The notes under the pieces were generated by a model. That model searched no databases and was not told the origin of the DNA. It saw only the letters and a list, made by a program, of their open reading frames with translations. Positions 49,750-58,983 of a DNA stretch of 64,000 nucleotides are shown in pieces. Position 1 is the stretch's first letter. Every line of letters starts with the position of its first letter. The stretch is taken from positions 1 to 64,000 of the forward strand of contig CAYOSH010000019.1 in the NCBI GenBank assembly GCA_964406575.1. The letters are read 5' to 3'. This DNA is from WTAW01 sp964406575 (GTDB taxonomy: Bacteria; Acidobacteriota; Aminicenantia; Aminicenantales; Aminicenantaceae). Position numbers and translations under genes: made by a program.

Positions 49750-51504
49750 ATAGCGCCAGCTGGTGAGGTCTGCGCCAGGAGGAGCGCCCTTCTTGATCCG
49801 ATCTAAGATCTTCGGGACATACATCTCATTGTATCTCAAGCGTGAGAGGGCATTCGGCCGAGTGTGGTCGCCGTTCCAGCAGTGCTCTGCCCTGTCTCCA
49901 TAGTCAATTTCCCCTTCGTAATAAGGATCTGTAGTGCTCTCCAGGAATTCTTCGATCAGATAGACAGCGTTGTTCAAGTAATAGTTGTCCATGTCCCCGC
50001 AGTAGATATGGATCTTCCCTTTGAGTTTGGTGCCGAGTGTTTTCCAGTCTCGCTGAAGAATAAAACTCAGGTCGTAATGTTCGCGCCAGTATTCAGCCAC
50101 GTTTTTATCGATCTCTCCGGTTTTTTTGTCCCAGATGGGTTTGGGGTATCCATCCTCCCCCACAGGGCCGTAGACCGCTTGCCAGATATCCCATTGATCG
50201 CCGGAGCGGGAATTGGTGCCGAGCACGAGCTCGCGGTGGTTCGTCTCTTCAAGGGTGCAGCTGATATGTCCCAAGTAATTCCGCATTCCGGGTCTGGGCG
50301 TTTCTTTGAACGGGCTCTTCAGGAAATAAGCGTTTTCATCCTCGTAGATGTTGACGAGCGTGTAGGCTCGAAAATCGATGGGGTCCGGACAGGCGGCAAA
50401 ACATCCGTTGTATTCATCCGGATAGAGAACCTGTACACCCAGCGCCTCCCAACCCCCTGTGGAGCCGCCATAGAGAAACCTGGCCCAGCCCTCACCGATG
50501 CCTCGGAATTTCTCCTCGATGTAGGGAATCAACTCATAGGTGATGGCATCACCATAAGGCCCCAAATTGGCGGAGTTCACTGCGTAGGAATCATCGTAAT
50601 AGGGGTTGGCATGCTGGATCTCGATGATGAGCATCCGCGGAGTGTCTGGGGCGATCCAGTACTTGTAGAACGCATGCGCATATTCCTGCTGAGTTTTGTT
50701 GTACCCATGCCAATCGAAACGCGGGCTGTAATCCGGCTCAAGGTCCGGGTCCGGAGGTTCTTCACGGAAATCGCCGAATGTGTGTGGAAAATGACCATGA
50801 AACACACAGAGCGGGTATCGCGCTTCGGGATGCTCATCAAAACCCTCGGGCAGGAGAACGTGTGCTCCCAAATACATGGGGCGACCCCAGAACTCTGTGA
50901 GAAGCTTACTCTGGATCTTCACATGTTTGATATATTTCGTTTCCGGAGGGTCTGGAATGGGCGGGATCTTTTGGTCCAGGCTGATAGCGATCATCTGATC
51001 TTTTGATGGGTCGATAAACACCTTTTGGGGTGTGCTGTAGAGGTTGCCCGGGGCGCGATTCCAGTGTTGCCCCTCTCCCCTGTCCATGGGAAGCTTGACC
51101 ACATGGCCATCTGAGCGGTGGAAGGTCTCATAGATGTGGAGAAGTGCCTGCACCCAATACTCTCCGGCCGGAACGTGAGCAAGGCTTTCCAGGGGATACC
51201 CAAATACACCCCCGTCAAAAATGGCGTTATCTCCGGGACTGAGGCCATCCACATCGATCCCGAAAATAATCTGTGTGTCGGGCCCATCGCTGATCTGAAA
51301 GCGAGGCTCTCGACTTTCGTCTGTAGAGAGCATCAACAGCATCCGGCCATCCAAGGCCTCTGCGTTCAGACCTTGTGGAAACGAGACTCCAAAGCGGAGT
51401 TTACAGACAGGGCCTTCCTGACCCGTCTGGCACGATGAAACACACAAAAAAACCATCAACGTCACCATAACAACGAACACTTTTTTGGAAAAACATGGAT
51501 TCAT
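49747..51504 (-). CDS. Exported lipoprotein esterase, alpha/beta hydrolase (enterochelin-esterase-like)
   Basis: 585 residues from ATG 51504 (AGGAGGGAG upstream). Lipobox VSSC (about residue 25). N-terminal beta-sandwich part to about 200, as in the esterases that have an Ig-like domain in front. Catalytic part: KYPLCVFHGH-like YPLCVFHGHFPHTFGDF, oxyanion and nucleophile FLYGGSTGGWEALG with Ser, and late Asp/His (YCGDMDNYY, EHCWNGDHTRP). It belongs to the putative-esterase/D family (PF00756 type). Substrate unknown: feruloyl, siderophore or other ester. Confidence 0.83.
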   Translation of the reverse strand: MNPCFSKKVFVVMVTLMVFLCVSSCQTGQEGPVCKLRFGVSFPQGLNAEALDGRMLLMLSTDESREPRFQISDGPDTQIIFGIDVDGLSPGDNAIFDGGVFGYPLESLAHVPAGEYWVQALLHIYETFHRSDGHVVKLPMDRGEGQHWNRAPGNLYSTPQKVFIDPSKDQMIAISLDQKIPPIPDPPETKYIKHVKIQSKLLTEFWGRPMYLGAHVLLPEGFDEHPEARYPLCVFHGHFPHTFGDFREEPPDPDLEPDYSPRFDWHGYNKTQQEYAHAFYKYWIAPDTPRMLIIEIQHANPYYDDSYAVNSANLGPYGDAITYELIPYIEEKFRGIGEGWARFLYGGSTGGWEALGVQVLYPDEYNGCFAACPDPIDFRAYTLVNIYEDENAYFLKSPFKETPRPGMRNYLGHISCTLEETNHRELVLGTNSRSGDQWDIWQAVYGPVGEDGYPKPIWDKKTGEIDKNVAEYWREHYDLSFILQRDWKTLGTKLKGKIHIYCGDMDNYYLNNAVYLIEEFLESTTDPYYEGEIDYGDRAEHCWNGDHTRPNALSRLRYNEMYVPKILDRIKKGAPPGADLTSWRY

Positions 51505-51622
51505 TCCTCTCCCTCCTAACACTTCATTTTAAAAATGATTGTCCTTATATCTCTGCCTATTTTCGATCTAAAGTTTTTGCTTTGACATCAACTCGATCTC
51601 GATCCCTTAAATCGGCAGATGC

Positions 51623-52891
51623 CTAATCGCCAAAAGGCTTCTCGATCGATGTGCTCTCCATTCCTCCGAAGTGACGGCCGCCGTCCTCGGTCACGATAAA
51701 ACAATCCTCGATCCGTACACCAAATTCTCCGTAGATGTAGATCCCGGGCTCATTGCTGAAGGTCATCCCGGGTTTGAGTTTTAGTGTGTTCCCTCTAACC
51801 AGGTAGGGATACTCGTGTCCTTCCATGCCGATGCCGTGGCCGACGCGATGGGCGAAATATTTATAATCCGGGCCAAACCCCGCGTCTTCGATGACTTTGC
51901 GTGCCGTAAGATCGATGTGTTCGCAAGCGACACCCGGACGGACGGCTTTTAGAGCCTCAACCTGTGCCTTTCTCACAACATCCCAGACTCTTCGCTGTCT
52001 ATCCGTGGGTTTGCCGAAAACCACTGTTCGCGTCACGTCCGAACGGAATCCCTCCACACTGCACCCGCCATCAACCAGAACGATGTCCCTCTTCTGAAGA
52101 TTTCTCTCTACTTGCGAGCCATGAGGAAAGGCCGAGTTGGGCCCGAACTGAGGGCCTCCGCCCCCAGATACACCCATCTTTTGGTGGGCCTCCCTGATGA
52201 ATCCGCCAAGCTCACTGCGGCTCATGCCCTCATGAAGATTCTTGAATCCCTCGCGATAAGCCATCTTCGTGATTTTATTAGCGAGGTCCATGTAGGCTGC
52301 TTCTTTTTCAGTTTTGATGCCCCTGCATCCTTCGGTGATAACAGCCCCATCGACAAGCTCCAATCCTGGCGCATCACGCTTCAGGCCTTGTATGACAAAA
52401 TTCCTGACAGTTGGACCCATGGCAAGTTTCCCCCGGGCTGCATCGATATCTTTCATGATCCCATCGATGAGCTTATAGGGACTTTCATGCTCCTCCCATG
52501 CGCGGATCTCCTGGCCTTTGGGAATCCTTTCCTCCGCTCTCTTCCTTTCAAAGGCCGGACAGATCCACACAGGATCGCCCTTCCTGTTCAGTACGGCACC
52601 AAAGGTGCGTTCGCTTCTTCCCCACTGGACATTCGTGAAATAGAGGAGGTTGACACTTCCGCTCAGGAAAAGAGCGTCGACCTTGTGTTCGGCCATGAAT
52701 CTCTTGGCCTTTTCAACGCGCGCTGCATAATCCTCAGGCGTCAACGGCTGGACACCGGCCACCATGTTCTTTAAGCTTTCCTGAGATTTTATCTTTCCCT
52801 CTTTGGGCAGGGCCAGCACATCCTTCACAAATCCGAACGCAGCAACAGATAAACCACCAACCTTTAGGATCTCACGACGTGTGAAAGGCAT
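51623..52891 (-). CDS. M24 aminopeptidase P-like, Tat-exported
   Basis: 422 residues. N-terminus MPFTRREILKVGGLSVAAFG is a twin-arginine signal. Metal ligands: D in VLVDGGCSVEGF, D in FRSDVTRTVVFG, H in AHRVGHGIGMEGHE, E in FSNEPGIYIYG, E in VRIEDCFIVTEDG. Folded in the cytoplasm with its two metal ions before export, consistent with Tat use. The 48326-49696 gene is a second M24 enzyme but with a Sec-type signal. Confidence 0.93.
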   Translation of the reverse strand: MPFTRREILKVGGLSVAAFGFVKDVLALPKEGKIKSQESLKNMVAGVQPLTPEDYAARVEKAKRFMAEHKVDALFLSGSVNLLYFTNVQWGRSERTFGAVLNRKGDPVWICPAFERKRAEERIPKGQEIRAWEEHESPYKLIDGIMKDIDAARGKLAMGPTVRNFVIQGLKRDAPGLELVDGAVITEGCRGIKTEKEAAYMDLANKITKMAYREGFKNLHEGMSRSELGGFIREAHQKMGVSGGGGPQFGPNSAFPHGSQVERNLQKRDIVLVDGGCSVEGFRSDVTRTVVFGKPTDRQRRVWDVVRKAQVEALKAVRPGVACEHIDLTARKVIEDAGFGPDYKYFAHRVGHGIGMEGHEYPYLVRGNTLKLKPGMTFSNEPGIYIYGEFGVRIEDCFIVTEDGGRHFGGMESTSIEKPFGD

Positions 52892-53011
52892 GACTCCTCC
52901 TTTGGAATGGCTTTATATCCGAGGACATCATTGCCCCGGAAAACGAATGGCTTTCGCCTTTTTTTCAAAAATCCAAAGAGGAGCCGATCCCGCTTCAGGG
53001 CATAGAAGAAA

Positions 53012-53512
53012 TCAATCCAGAGGCCAGAACTGGTTGTCGTACCAGATCCGCTCTCTGATCTCGCTGTCCAGCTTGGCGAGCATCATCATGTGGGTTTTCT
53101 CCCAACGGGTGAGCCACCTGTAGAGGTGCTTTTCCCCCTCGGATTCTGCCTCTTCGGCCTGTTTCGAATAGAAGTTGACGGCATTTTTCTCGAGCTCAAG
53201 AGCAGCCGAAATGACAGCAGCCTCATAGCCCGCTCCGTTCACTTCCTTGACAACATCATCGGAAATAATGGCCGCTGTGACTGTCGCATCGTCCTGCTCG
53301 AGGTCGGCAGCTTCAAGAGTCTGCCCTTTGAGAATTAGGGAATACTGTCTGGTTAAAAGGTCGATGTGTTTTTCCTCTTCTCGGACGAGCATTTTGAAGA
53401 GTTCCTTGACGCCCTCGACCTCTGTGGTCGTTGTCACAGATTCATAGAGCGCTTTGCCTTTATGCTCTAGGAGGATCGCTCCTTTGACGATATCGAGTCT
53501 TTTATCACTCAT
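53012..53512 (-). CDS. Rubrerythrin/ferritin-like di-iron protein
   Basis: 166 residues. Two helix pairs with di-iron ligands: E in GAILLEHKGKALYES, EEEKH in VREEEKHIDLLTRQYS, then E in SAALELEKNAVNFYSKQAEE and ExxH in RWEKTHMMMLAKL. No C-terminal rubredoxin cysteines, so a symerythrin- or erythrin-like oxidase/peroxide scavenger. Cytoplasmic. Between a Tat-exported peptidase and a nitrilase gene on the same strand; not in operon distance with either. Confidence 0.88.
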   Translation of the reverse strand: MSDKRLDIVKGAILLEHKGKALYESVTTTTEVEGVKELFKMLVREEEKHIDLLTRQYSLILKGQTLEAADLEQDDATVTAAIISDDVVKEVNGAGYEAAVISAALELEKNAVNFYSKQAEEAESEGEKHLYRWLTRWEKTHMMMLAKLDSEIRERIWYDNQFWPLD

Positions 53513-53577
53513 TTTATTCTCTCCCGCTTTCAGAAATCCAAAATTTTATTATAATCATTTTTATTCTTCAAAACACC

Positions 53578-53637
53578 AAAAAAAGGGACAGTCCCCTTTT
53601 TCAGGGGTGAAGCGAAAAGGGGACTGTCCCCTTTTTT
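53578..53637. repeat. Palindromic repeat, family A, two tandem copies
   Basis: AAAAAAAGGGACAGTCCCCT (53578-53597) with TTTT, and AAAAGGGGACTGTCCCCTTT (53615-53634) with TTT. They lie directly after the nitrilase stop (minus strand), positioned to terminate it. Confidence 0.8.
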
Positions 53638-53653
53638 GCAATGATCTCCAAAT

Positions 53654-54658
53654 CTACCTGTACTTATCCAATTCCGTTTTTTCTCCGATGATCTGCAGCA
53701 TCTCTTTATAAAGCTCAAGCCGCCAATCTGGAGTGCCAGAGACAGGATTCTCTTTAAAGAGCGGATAGTTCTCCCTCATTCTGTCCGCTGCTGACAGATT
53801 GACTGTGGCCAGGACAATCTCCTCCTTCATCTCGCTCGCAGGCCCTGCATAAAACTTCACTTCGTGGGCCTCCTCGGCAGGTCCAAGAACAAAACTGGCT
53901 CCAGGAAACTCTGTCCAACGCTCTTTTCCTACAATGTTGGAGCTGGCCATGAACATCATATTCTCGATGGCGCGCGCTTTTATTTGGTTGATGTAATAGG
54001 GCTTCCATCCTGTGAAGGGTCCGAGTGCAGTGATGTGGACATAAAGGCGCGCACCCAATGCCGCATAATATCTTGGAAGTTCGGGAAACATATACGTATC
54101 GTAACAAATCCCAACCCCTACCAATCCCCAGGGCGTGTTAAAGGCAAACGGTTTCTCTCCTTTTTTGCACCATCTCATCTCGTTACCGAAAGGCATGAGC
54201 TTGGCATACGACCCGATGATTCCTTCAGGCCCGATGACCGCTGCAGAGTTGTAAAACAGCTCCGGATCTTCGTGCGATTTTTCCGGCATTCCAAAGATCA
54301 CATAAACGCCATATTTGCGCGTCAATTCGGCCACAGCATTCGTCGAGGGCCCCGGGATAGTTTCCGCGTTCTCCTTGTGCATTTTATTTCGCGGGCCATT
54401 ATCATAGCCGGTCAAAGCAAGCTCTGGAAAAAGGATGATATCCGCACCGCGCTTTGCCGAAGCAGTGATATACCCTTCGATCCGCGTAAGGTTCTGTTCC
54501 TTGTTTCCCCATTCCGTCTTGAAGTTCACACATGCGATCGTCACCACATCAGCTCTATCAGTGGGGACTTCTGAAACGAGAAATGCACATAAAACAACAA
54601 AAAAACCAAGAGCCGTAAATATCCACCGTCTCTTAATGTTCTTTTTAGCCATACGCAT
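53654..54658 (-). CDS. Exported carbon-nitrogen hydrolase (nitrilase superfamily)
   Basis: 334 residues from ATG 54658 (GGAGGG ten bases upstream). N-terminal hydrophobic segment (about 10-28) suggests export or anchoring, uncommon for nitrilases. Catalytic triad visible: E in LFPELALTGYDN, K in GSYAKLMPFGNEM, C in GVGICYDTYMFPE. Hydrolyses amide or nitrile C-N bonds (amidase, N-carbamoyl or N-acyltransferase-type); substrate unknown. Confidence 0.88.
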   Translation of the reverse strand: MRMAKKNIKRRWIFTALGFFVVLCAFLVSEVPTDRADVVTIACVNFKTEWGNKEQNLTRIEGYITASAKRGADIILFPELALTGYDNGPRNKMHKENAETIPGPSTNAVAELTRKYGVYVIFGMPEKSHEDPELFYNSAAVIGPEGIIGSYAKLMPFGNEMRWCKKGEKPFAFNTPWGLVGVGICYDTYMFPELPRYYAALGARLYVHITALGPFTGWKPYYINQIKARAIENMMFMASSNIVGKERWTEFPGASFVLGPAEEAHEVKFYAGPASEMKEEIVLATVNLSAADRMRENYPLFKENPVSGTPDWRLELYKEMLQIIGEKTELDKYR

Positions 54659-54828
54659 AGGATTCCCTCCATTTAAGACCATTATATACCAATTGAACAA
54701 GGTCACTATTTACAGATCTCTGTTCACGAGTGATTCGCCTCTAGCGACGATACTCTGCTCAATGAAGACTTTTCATTTGTCCTGCGCCACATGGGATTTG
54801 TCATAGCTAACTGGCCATTTACCAACGC

Positions 54829-57087
54829 TCAATCCGGATGCGAGATAAACCGTTCGAAAAATTCGAAGATCCGATTGAGGCGGTCCATGCGTCGCATCGG
54901 ATTGCCTGAGCGTGACAGTTCATGTCCTTCATTGGGGTATCGCACATATTCAACAGGCCGATTGAGGATCTTCAGGCTTTTGTACAGAAGTTCGGATTGG
55001 ATGATTCCGGTCCGGTGGTCTTCATCGGAATGGATGATGAGCAGAGGTGTCTTTATGTTCTCGACAAAGGTCTGGGGAGAATTGGCATCCATAAATTTGC
55101 GTGCCTCCTCATCCCATGGATATCCGCCATAATGATTGGGGACCAGTCGCCATGCCCGGCCTTCACCCAAAAACACGGCAAGTTCATAAACACCTCTCTG
55201 GGCAACTGCCGCTTTAAACCGGTGATCCTGGGAGACGATCCAGGCGGTCATGTACCCGGCATAACTTCCACCGGTGACCACTTGTTGTCCCGGGTCGACC
55301 CAATCCAATTTTGCCGCCTCACTGCAAACAGCCAGGATATCCGATGCCGGCCCTGTTCCCCAGTCGCAGTAGTTGGCCTTCTTGAATTCAAAACCGTAGC
55401 CTCCGCTCCCGCGCGGATTACAGTACACAACACCATAACCCCTGCTTGTGAGGAGCTGGAACTCATGCCACATGGTGAATTCTCCCGGCCCCCACATCGC
55501 CGAAGGCCCCCCGTGGATCTCGAGCACGAGGGGATACTTTTTCCCCGGCTGACGATTCGCCGGCTCCATTACCCAGTACTGCACCATAGAACCATCAGGA
55601 CGGGAAAGCCATTTTTCTGCAGGAAAAACAATCCTTTTGTTCTTAATCCAATCCCCATTGAATGAGGTCAGCTGTCTGGCATTTTTTCCATTCGCATCAG
55701 CCAAATAGAGCTCAATCGGATTCCTCACCTCAGTCAAGGCATAGACAAGCCTGTTTTCCTCCAGATCATAATCCTGAACACCTCTGGCACCTCCGATCAA
55801 TTTCTCCACGATCTTATCTTTGATCGAGATCCTGAATAAAGGAAAAGCACCCTGATCCGGTGCACTAAAATAGACGGACTTCCCATCCGAAGACCACAGA
55901 TATCCACTGACGCTCTTGTCGAAATCAAACGTCAATGGCTGGGGATCACCGCCATTCGTTTCGACAGTCGCTAATTGACGCATACTATAACCGGGTTCTC
56001 GCTCATCCTGAGCCATAAAAAGGATCGTCCGACCATCCGGTGAATACCCCGGCGCCATCACTCTGTAGTTTTCCCAGTCCAGAAAAAGCCTTGGATCAGT
56101 CCCATCAGAATTCATGATCCAGAGATCACTATCCTGATTCCGGTCAGGATGATCTTCGTATTTGACAGACGAACATACGATCTGTGATCCATCCGGAGAC
56201 CAATCAGGCCCCTGGAAATTTTGGAATCCGTGTGTGATCGGCAACGCTTTTGCGTCAGCTTTCGCATCGACCACAAAAAGATGAGAATAAGAGATTTGAG
56301 TCTGTAACGAACGCTCTGCCTGAAGGTTGAGACGGTTGAAGACTCGCGGGTCGTTTTTGCTGGCATTCTTGGCCAACCAGGCCCGTATCTCCTCTAATGT
56401 TCCGTCGGGATTGGCCACAACGCTCTCGTTAATTTCACTTTCTTCCACATTCTTTTGTTCTCTATTGTTTTCTTTCTCATCTCCTTTCTGTTCCAGTTTT
56501 TCTTTCTTCTGCTTTTCTATCTTTTTCCAGTTGGGTGCATCCTCAAAATCCCGTCCGGGACGTTCATAATTCCAGGTCGGCTCTCCATCGATCGCCCATT
56601 CCGGAATCGTCGAAGAGAACAAAATCTTCTGCCCATCCGGTGACCAATGAGGATTCGAAGCGCCAAATTCCGCATCCGTTACGCGGAAGGCTTCCCCTCC
56701 TCTGAGGGGTAACACCCAGATCTGCGGCTTTTTGTCGTGCTGCCGAACGAAAGCTAAACGAGATCCATCCGGAGACCAAGCGGGCGAACCATCATTTCGA
56801 TCGCCGAATGTTAACTGAATAGGAACGCATGCCCCTTTAAGATCGATCATCCACAAGTGCTCATAATATCTGTATTCGTCACTACCATTTTTGTCTTCCT
56901 TTCCCATGGAAATCAGCACGAACACCACTCTGCTTTCATCAGAGGATACGTCAATCTGATTCATGGCCTTGAGTTTAAGTAGATCGGTCGTCAGGATCGG
57001 TTCAGTCCCATCCTGTGCAAAAAGAATCGCGGCGCAGAAAACCAGCACAACGAAAATAACTGGAAAGGATTTGCTCTTCAGAGGCAT
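54829..57087 (-). CDS. S9-family prolyl oligopeptidase/acylaminoacyl peptidase, exported
   Basis: 752 residues, GGAG in the leader. Signal peptide about 1-24 (LFA-Q). Residues about 30-500 are a WD40-like beta-propeller with PDGSR, SPDGSQIVC, SPDGRTILFM repeats. About 520-752 are the hydrolase: Ser in GGSYAGYMTAW (about 607), Asp in IIHSDEDHRTG and His in PNEGHELSRSG. A Lys/Glu-rich insert (KIEKQKKEKLEQKGDEKE) breaks the second blade. Cuts peptides in the periplasm. Confidence 0.94.
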   Translation of the reverse strand: MPLKSKSFPVIFVVLVFCAAILFAQDGTEPILTTDLLKLKAMNQIDVSSDESRVVFVLISMGKEDKNGSDEYRYYEHLWMIDLKGACVPIQLTFGDRNDGSPAWSPDGSRLAFVRQHDKKPQIWVLPLRGGEAFRVTDAEFGASNPHWSPDGQKILFSSTIPEWAIDGEPTWNYERPGRDFEDAPNWKKIEKQKKEKLEQKGDEKENNREQKNVEESEINESVVANPDGTLEEIRAWLAKNASKNDPRVFNRLNLQAERSLQTQISYSHLFVVDAKADAKALPITHGFQNFQGPDWSPDGSQIVCSSVKYEDHPDRNQDSDLWIMNSDGTDPRLFLDWENYRVMAPGYSPDGRTILFMAQDEREPGYSMRQLATVETNGGDPQPLTFDFDKSVSGYLWSSDGKSVYFSAPDQGAFPLFRISIKDKIVEKLIGGARGVQDYDLEENRLVYALTEVRNPIELYLADANGKNARQLTSFNGDWIKNKRIVFPAEKWLSRPDGSMVQYWVMEPANRQPGKKYPLVLEIHGGPSAMWGPGEFTMWHEFQLLTSRGYGVVYCNPRGSGGYGFEFKKANYCDWGTGPASDILAVCSEAAKLDWVDPGQQVVTGGSYAGYMTAWIVSQDHRFKAAVAQRGVYELAVFLGEGRAWRLVPNHYGGYPWDEEARKFMDANSPQTFVENIKTPLLIIHSDEDHRTGIIQSELLYKSLKILNRPVEYVRYPNEGHELSRSGNPMRRMDRLNRIFEFFERFISHPD

Positions 57088-57170
57088 GGAGATCTCCTTT
57101 TTTGCAAAGTAGAACCATTATAAAAAAAGGAAGCTCGATTGTTAATCGTTAAATTATTATAACGATGTAG

Positions 57171-57303
57171 CGTCCGTTCCGGGAGCTAAATGTGGAATTG
57201 ATATTCAGACATATATCTAGGATAGGTATGTAGGATCCCAGAATGGACAGGGGCACAAATGCACTATTGATTTGTAGGGCCCGTTCCCCGAATGGGCCGT
57301 TTT
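57171..57303. repeat. Family B repeats, three diverged units
   Basis: GATGTAGCGTCCGTTCCGGG near 57169-57188, CCCAGAATGGACAGGGGC near 57237-57254 and TGTAGGGCCCGTTCCCCGAA-TGGGCCGT (57273-57300). The last is the best copy. No gene in this gap of about 290 bases. Confidence 0.6.
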
Positions 57304-57375
57304 CAAGTCACAGAACACTTGAATCACAGAGTCACTCACTTGAGATATAAGTGGGGAGATGAGTTGTATGGAGCG

Positions 57376-57723
57376 TTATTGATCAAGGAGATGGGCATTG
57401 AGGGCTAACACACCATTGGGAGGCACATCCACAAATTCCAACCCAGCCTCAAACACTTCATCACTGGGCATGACTCTCACCCATCTCACCTTTCCAACTA
57501 AGGTGATCGCTTCGTAGTGTCCCGCTAATAAAAGCTCCAGAGTGACTTTGGAATCCACAGGAAGAAAGGTATCACCTGAGATCATAGTGCCGTTCAAAGA
57601 GATATTTCGGGTGAGGCAGTGCGTAATCTTTCTGAATTTTTGGGGTTCCTCCTCTATCAAGACACTGAAGGTAACCTGATTTTCTTCCTCTACTCTTAGG
57701 TCTCTTCGCCTATCTAATGTCAT
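57376..57723 (-). CDS. Single-domain PilZ protein
   Basis: 115 residues. RRRDLR at 5-10 (RxxxR) and NISLNG near 40-45 ((D/N)xSxxG) are the two cyclic-di-GMP-binding motifs; the rest is a small beta barrel (VTLELLLAGHYEAITLVGKV). Binds c-di-GMP and passes the signal to an unknown partner. No promoter pair seen; no operon. Confidence 0.92.
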   Translation of the reverse strand: MTLDRRRDLRVEEENQVTFSVLIEEEPQKFRKITHCLTRNISLNGTMISGDTFLPVDSKVTLELLLAGHYEAITLVGKVRWVRVMPSDEVFEAGLEFVDVPPNGVLALNAHLLDQ

Positions 57724-57762
57724 TAATTTCTATTTTCCATATTCCGGACAGTTTTTGCAACT

Positions 57763-57787
57763 AAAAAAAGGGGACTGTCACTTTTTT
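57763..57787. repeat. Palindromic repeat, family A, imperfect copy
   Basis: AAAAAAAGGGGACTGTCACT and TTTTT. In the gap between the PilZ start and the cyclophilin stop. Confidence 0.7.
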
Positions 57788-57788
57788 C

Positions 57789-57853
57789 CAGGGACCGTTT
57801 CTCAAACGGTCTGCTAGATTTTCTCGGCTCGTTCGGGAATTGGACTCTATAGC
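57789..57853. repeat. Family B repeat with hairpin
   Basis: GACCGTTT (57793-57800), CTC, AAACGGTC (57804-57811) is a perfect small hairpin; GTTCGGGAATTGGACTCTAT follows. It lies 11 bases from the cyclophilin stop, in terminator position. Confidence 0.6.
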
Positions 57854-57863
57854 CAAACTCAGG

Positions 57864-58451
57864 TTATTCGATTCTGCTTATTGAAAAAATTTTAATCTTG
57901 GGGTTGAGCATCTGGCCGTCTGCGGGTTGTTTGTGGATTTTACGCACAACATCCATGCCCTCGATCACTTTCCCGAACGCTGCAAATCCCTGCCCATCAG
58001 GATTCCTTTTGCCGCCAAAATCTAGCTCGGGCTGATCATTGATGCAGATAAAAATCTCAGAGGATGCGGAGCCCGGCTCATCTCTCGCCATGGAAATCAC
58101 ACCGTCTTTGTGTTTGATGCCCGTTTTTGCCGTCGTTTCATGCTCGATGGGAGGGAACCTCCTTTCACTCTCGCCAAATCCCAATCCTCCTTGGATAACC
58201 TCGATCTTGACATCTTTGTTGGGTTGATTGTTCATGGTCACAACCCTATAAAAAGAAGCGCCGTCGAACAGATTGTTATCAACATACTTCAGGAAGTTTG
58301 CTGCAGTGATGGGTGCGTCACTCACATAAATTTCAACGAGGATATCGCCCAGTTCTGTATTGATCAATACCGTTGGATTTTCATTCGCAAATCCGAAAAG
58401 AGGAATTAAAAATATCGCCGAAAAGATTAATGCCCTCAATAGAAGTTTCAT
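57864..58451 (-). CDS. Exported cyclophilin-type peptidylprolyl isomerase
   Basis: 195 residues. Signal peptide 1-22 (GFA-N). Cyclophilin core: NTELGDILVEIYVSDAPITA, FDGASFYRVV, VIQGG, DGVISMAR, SSEIFICINDQPELDFGGKR, GFAAFGKVIEGMDVV. Catalytic Arg in FYRV is present. Speeds prolyl isomerisation of secreted proteins. No strong ribosome site. Confidence 0.93.
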   Translation of the reverse strand: MKLLLRALIFSAIFLIPLFGFANENPTVLINTELGDILVEIYVSDAPITAANFLKYVDNNLFDGASFYRVVTMNNQPNKDVKIEVIQGGLGFGESERRFPPIEHETTAKTGIKHKDGVISMARDEPGSASSEIFICINDQPELDFGGKRNPDGQGFAAFGKVIEGMDVVRKIHKQPADGQMLNPKIKIFSISRIE

Positions 58452-58574
58452 GTGTCCCTCAAGTTTGCAAATATTTAGTCTTACTCAAATTCATCCGATT
58501 CTAGGATATTTATTCAAGAACAGAAATTCAATAATTCATTACAAGCTGACAAAAACGGACCTGGCGCCTTTCCT

Positions 58575-58608
58575 CGTTATTATTGTTTAGTCGTTATTAT
58601 TGTTTAGT
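58575..58608. repeat. 17-bp tandem duplication over the end of the frameshifted gene
   Basis: CGTTATTATTGTTTAGT twice in direct succession (58575-58591 and 58592-58608), covering the stop codon of the gene on the minus strand. Confidence 0.85.
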
Positions 58609-58983
58609 CGCCTCCCACACACCCTTCAGGCTCATATCCGGGACTTCAAGTGTTCCGTTCATGGCACCCCCATCTACCTTTATCTGAAGATAAGAGTCAA
58701 ATCCTGGCCGCCCGGACCTATGGCAACAACAGAAAAATTGAACGTCCCCTCACCCAGATTGATTTCACTGATTGGAGCCTCGATCATAGTTTCATACTGG
58801 TCAGACATGTGACCCATAAGTTTCCCATCCTTCAGGTCCAGCACCAGCGTAAGTTCATTGGAATCTCCCATCCCCTCTAGAGTGGCCAGTCCCCACCAGG
58901 TCTGCGGGTTTCTGTGCCATCATATTAAAAGATACACACAATCCCAGTGTTACGGTTAGAGCTGATCTTGTTCTGATTTTCAT
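58597..58983 (-). pseudogene. Small secreted protein gene with two frameshifts
   Basis: ATG 58983 has a perfect AAAGGAGG ribosome site. Frame 1: MKIRTRSALTVTLGLCVSFN, signal peptide, then QKPADLVGT. A shift near 58910 leads to TWWGLATLEGMGDSNELTLV, LDLKDGKLMGHMSDQYETMI, GPGGQDLTLIFR. A second shift near 58683 leads to KVDGGAMNGTLEVPDMSLKG, VWEATKQ, stop. Joined, they give a plausible protein of about 125 residues with repeated 'KDGKLMG / VDGGAMNG' pattern, probably a lipocalin-like beta barrel. Either a decayed gene or two sequence errors at GGGG and A-rich places. Confidence 0.7.

Noticed and set aside
49864..51006. 380-codon frame opposite the esterase
   Set aside because: Antisense shadow; no signal or domain, and the esterase strand has catalytic motifs and lipobox.
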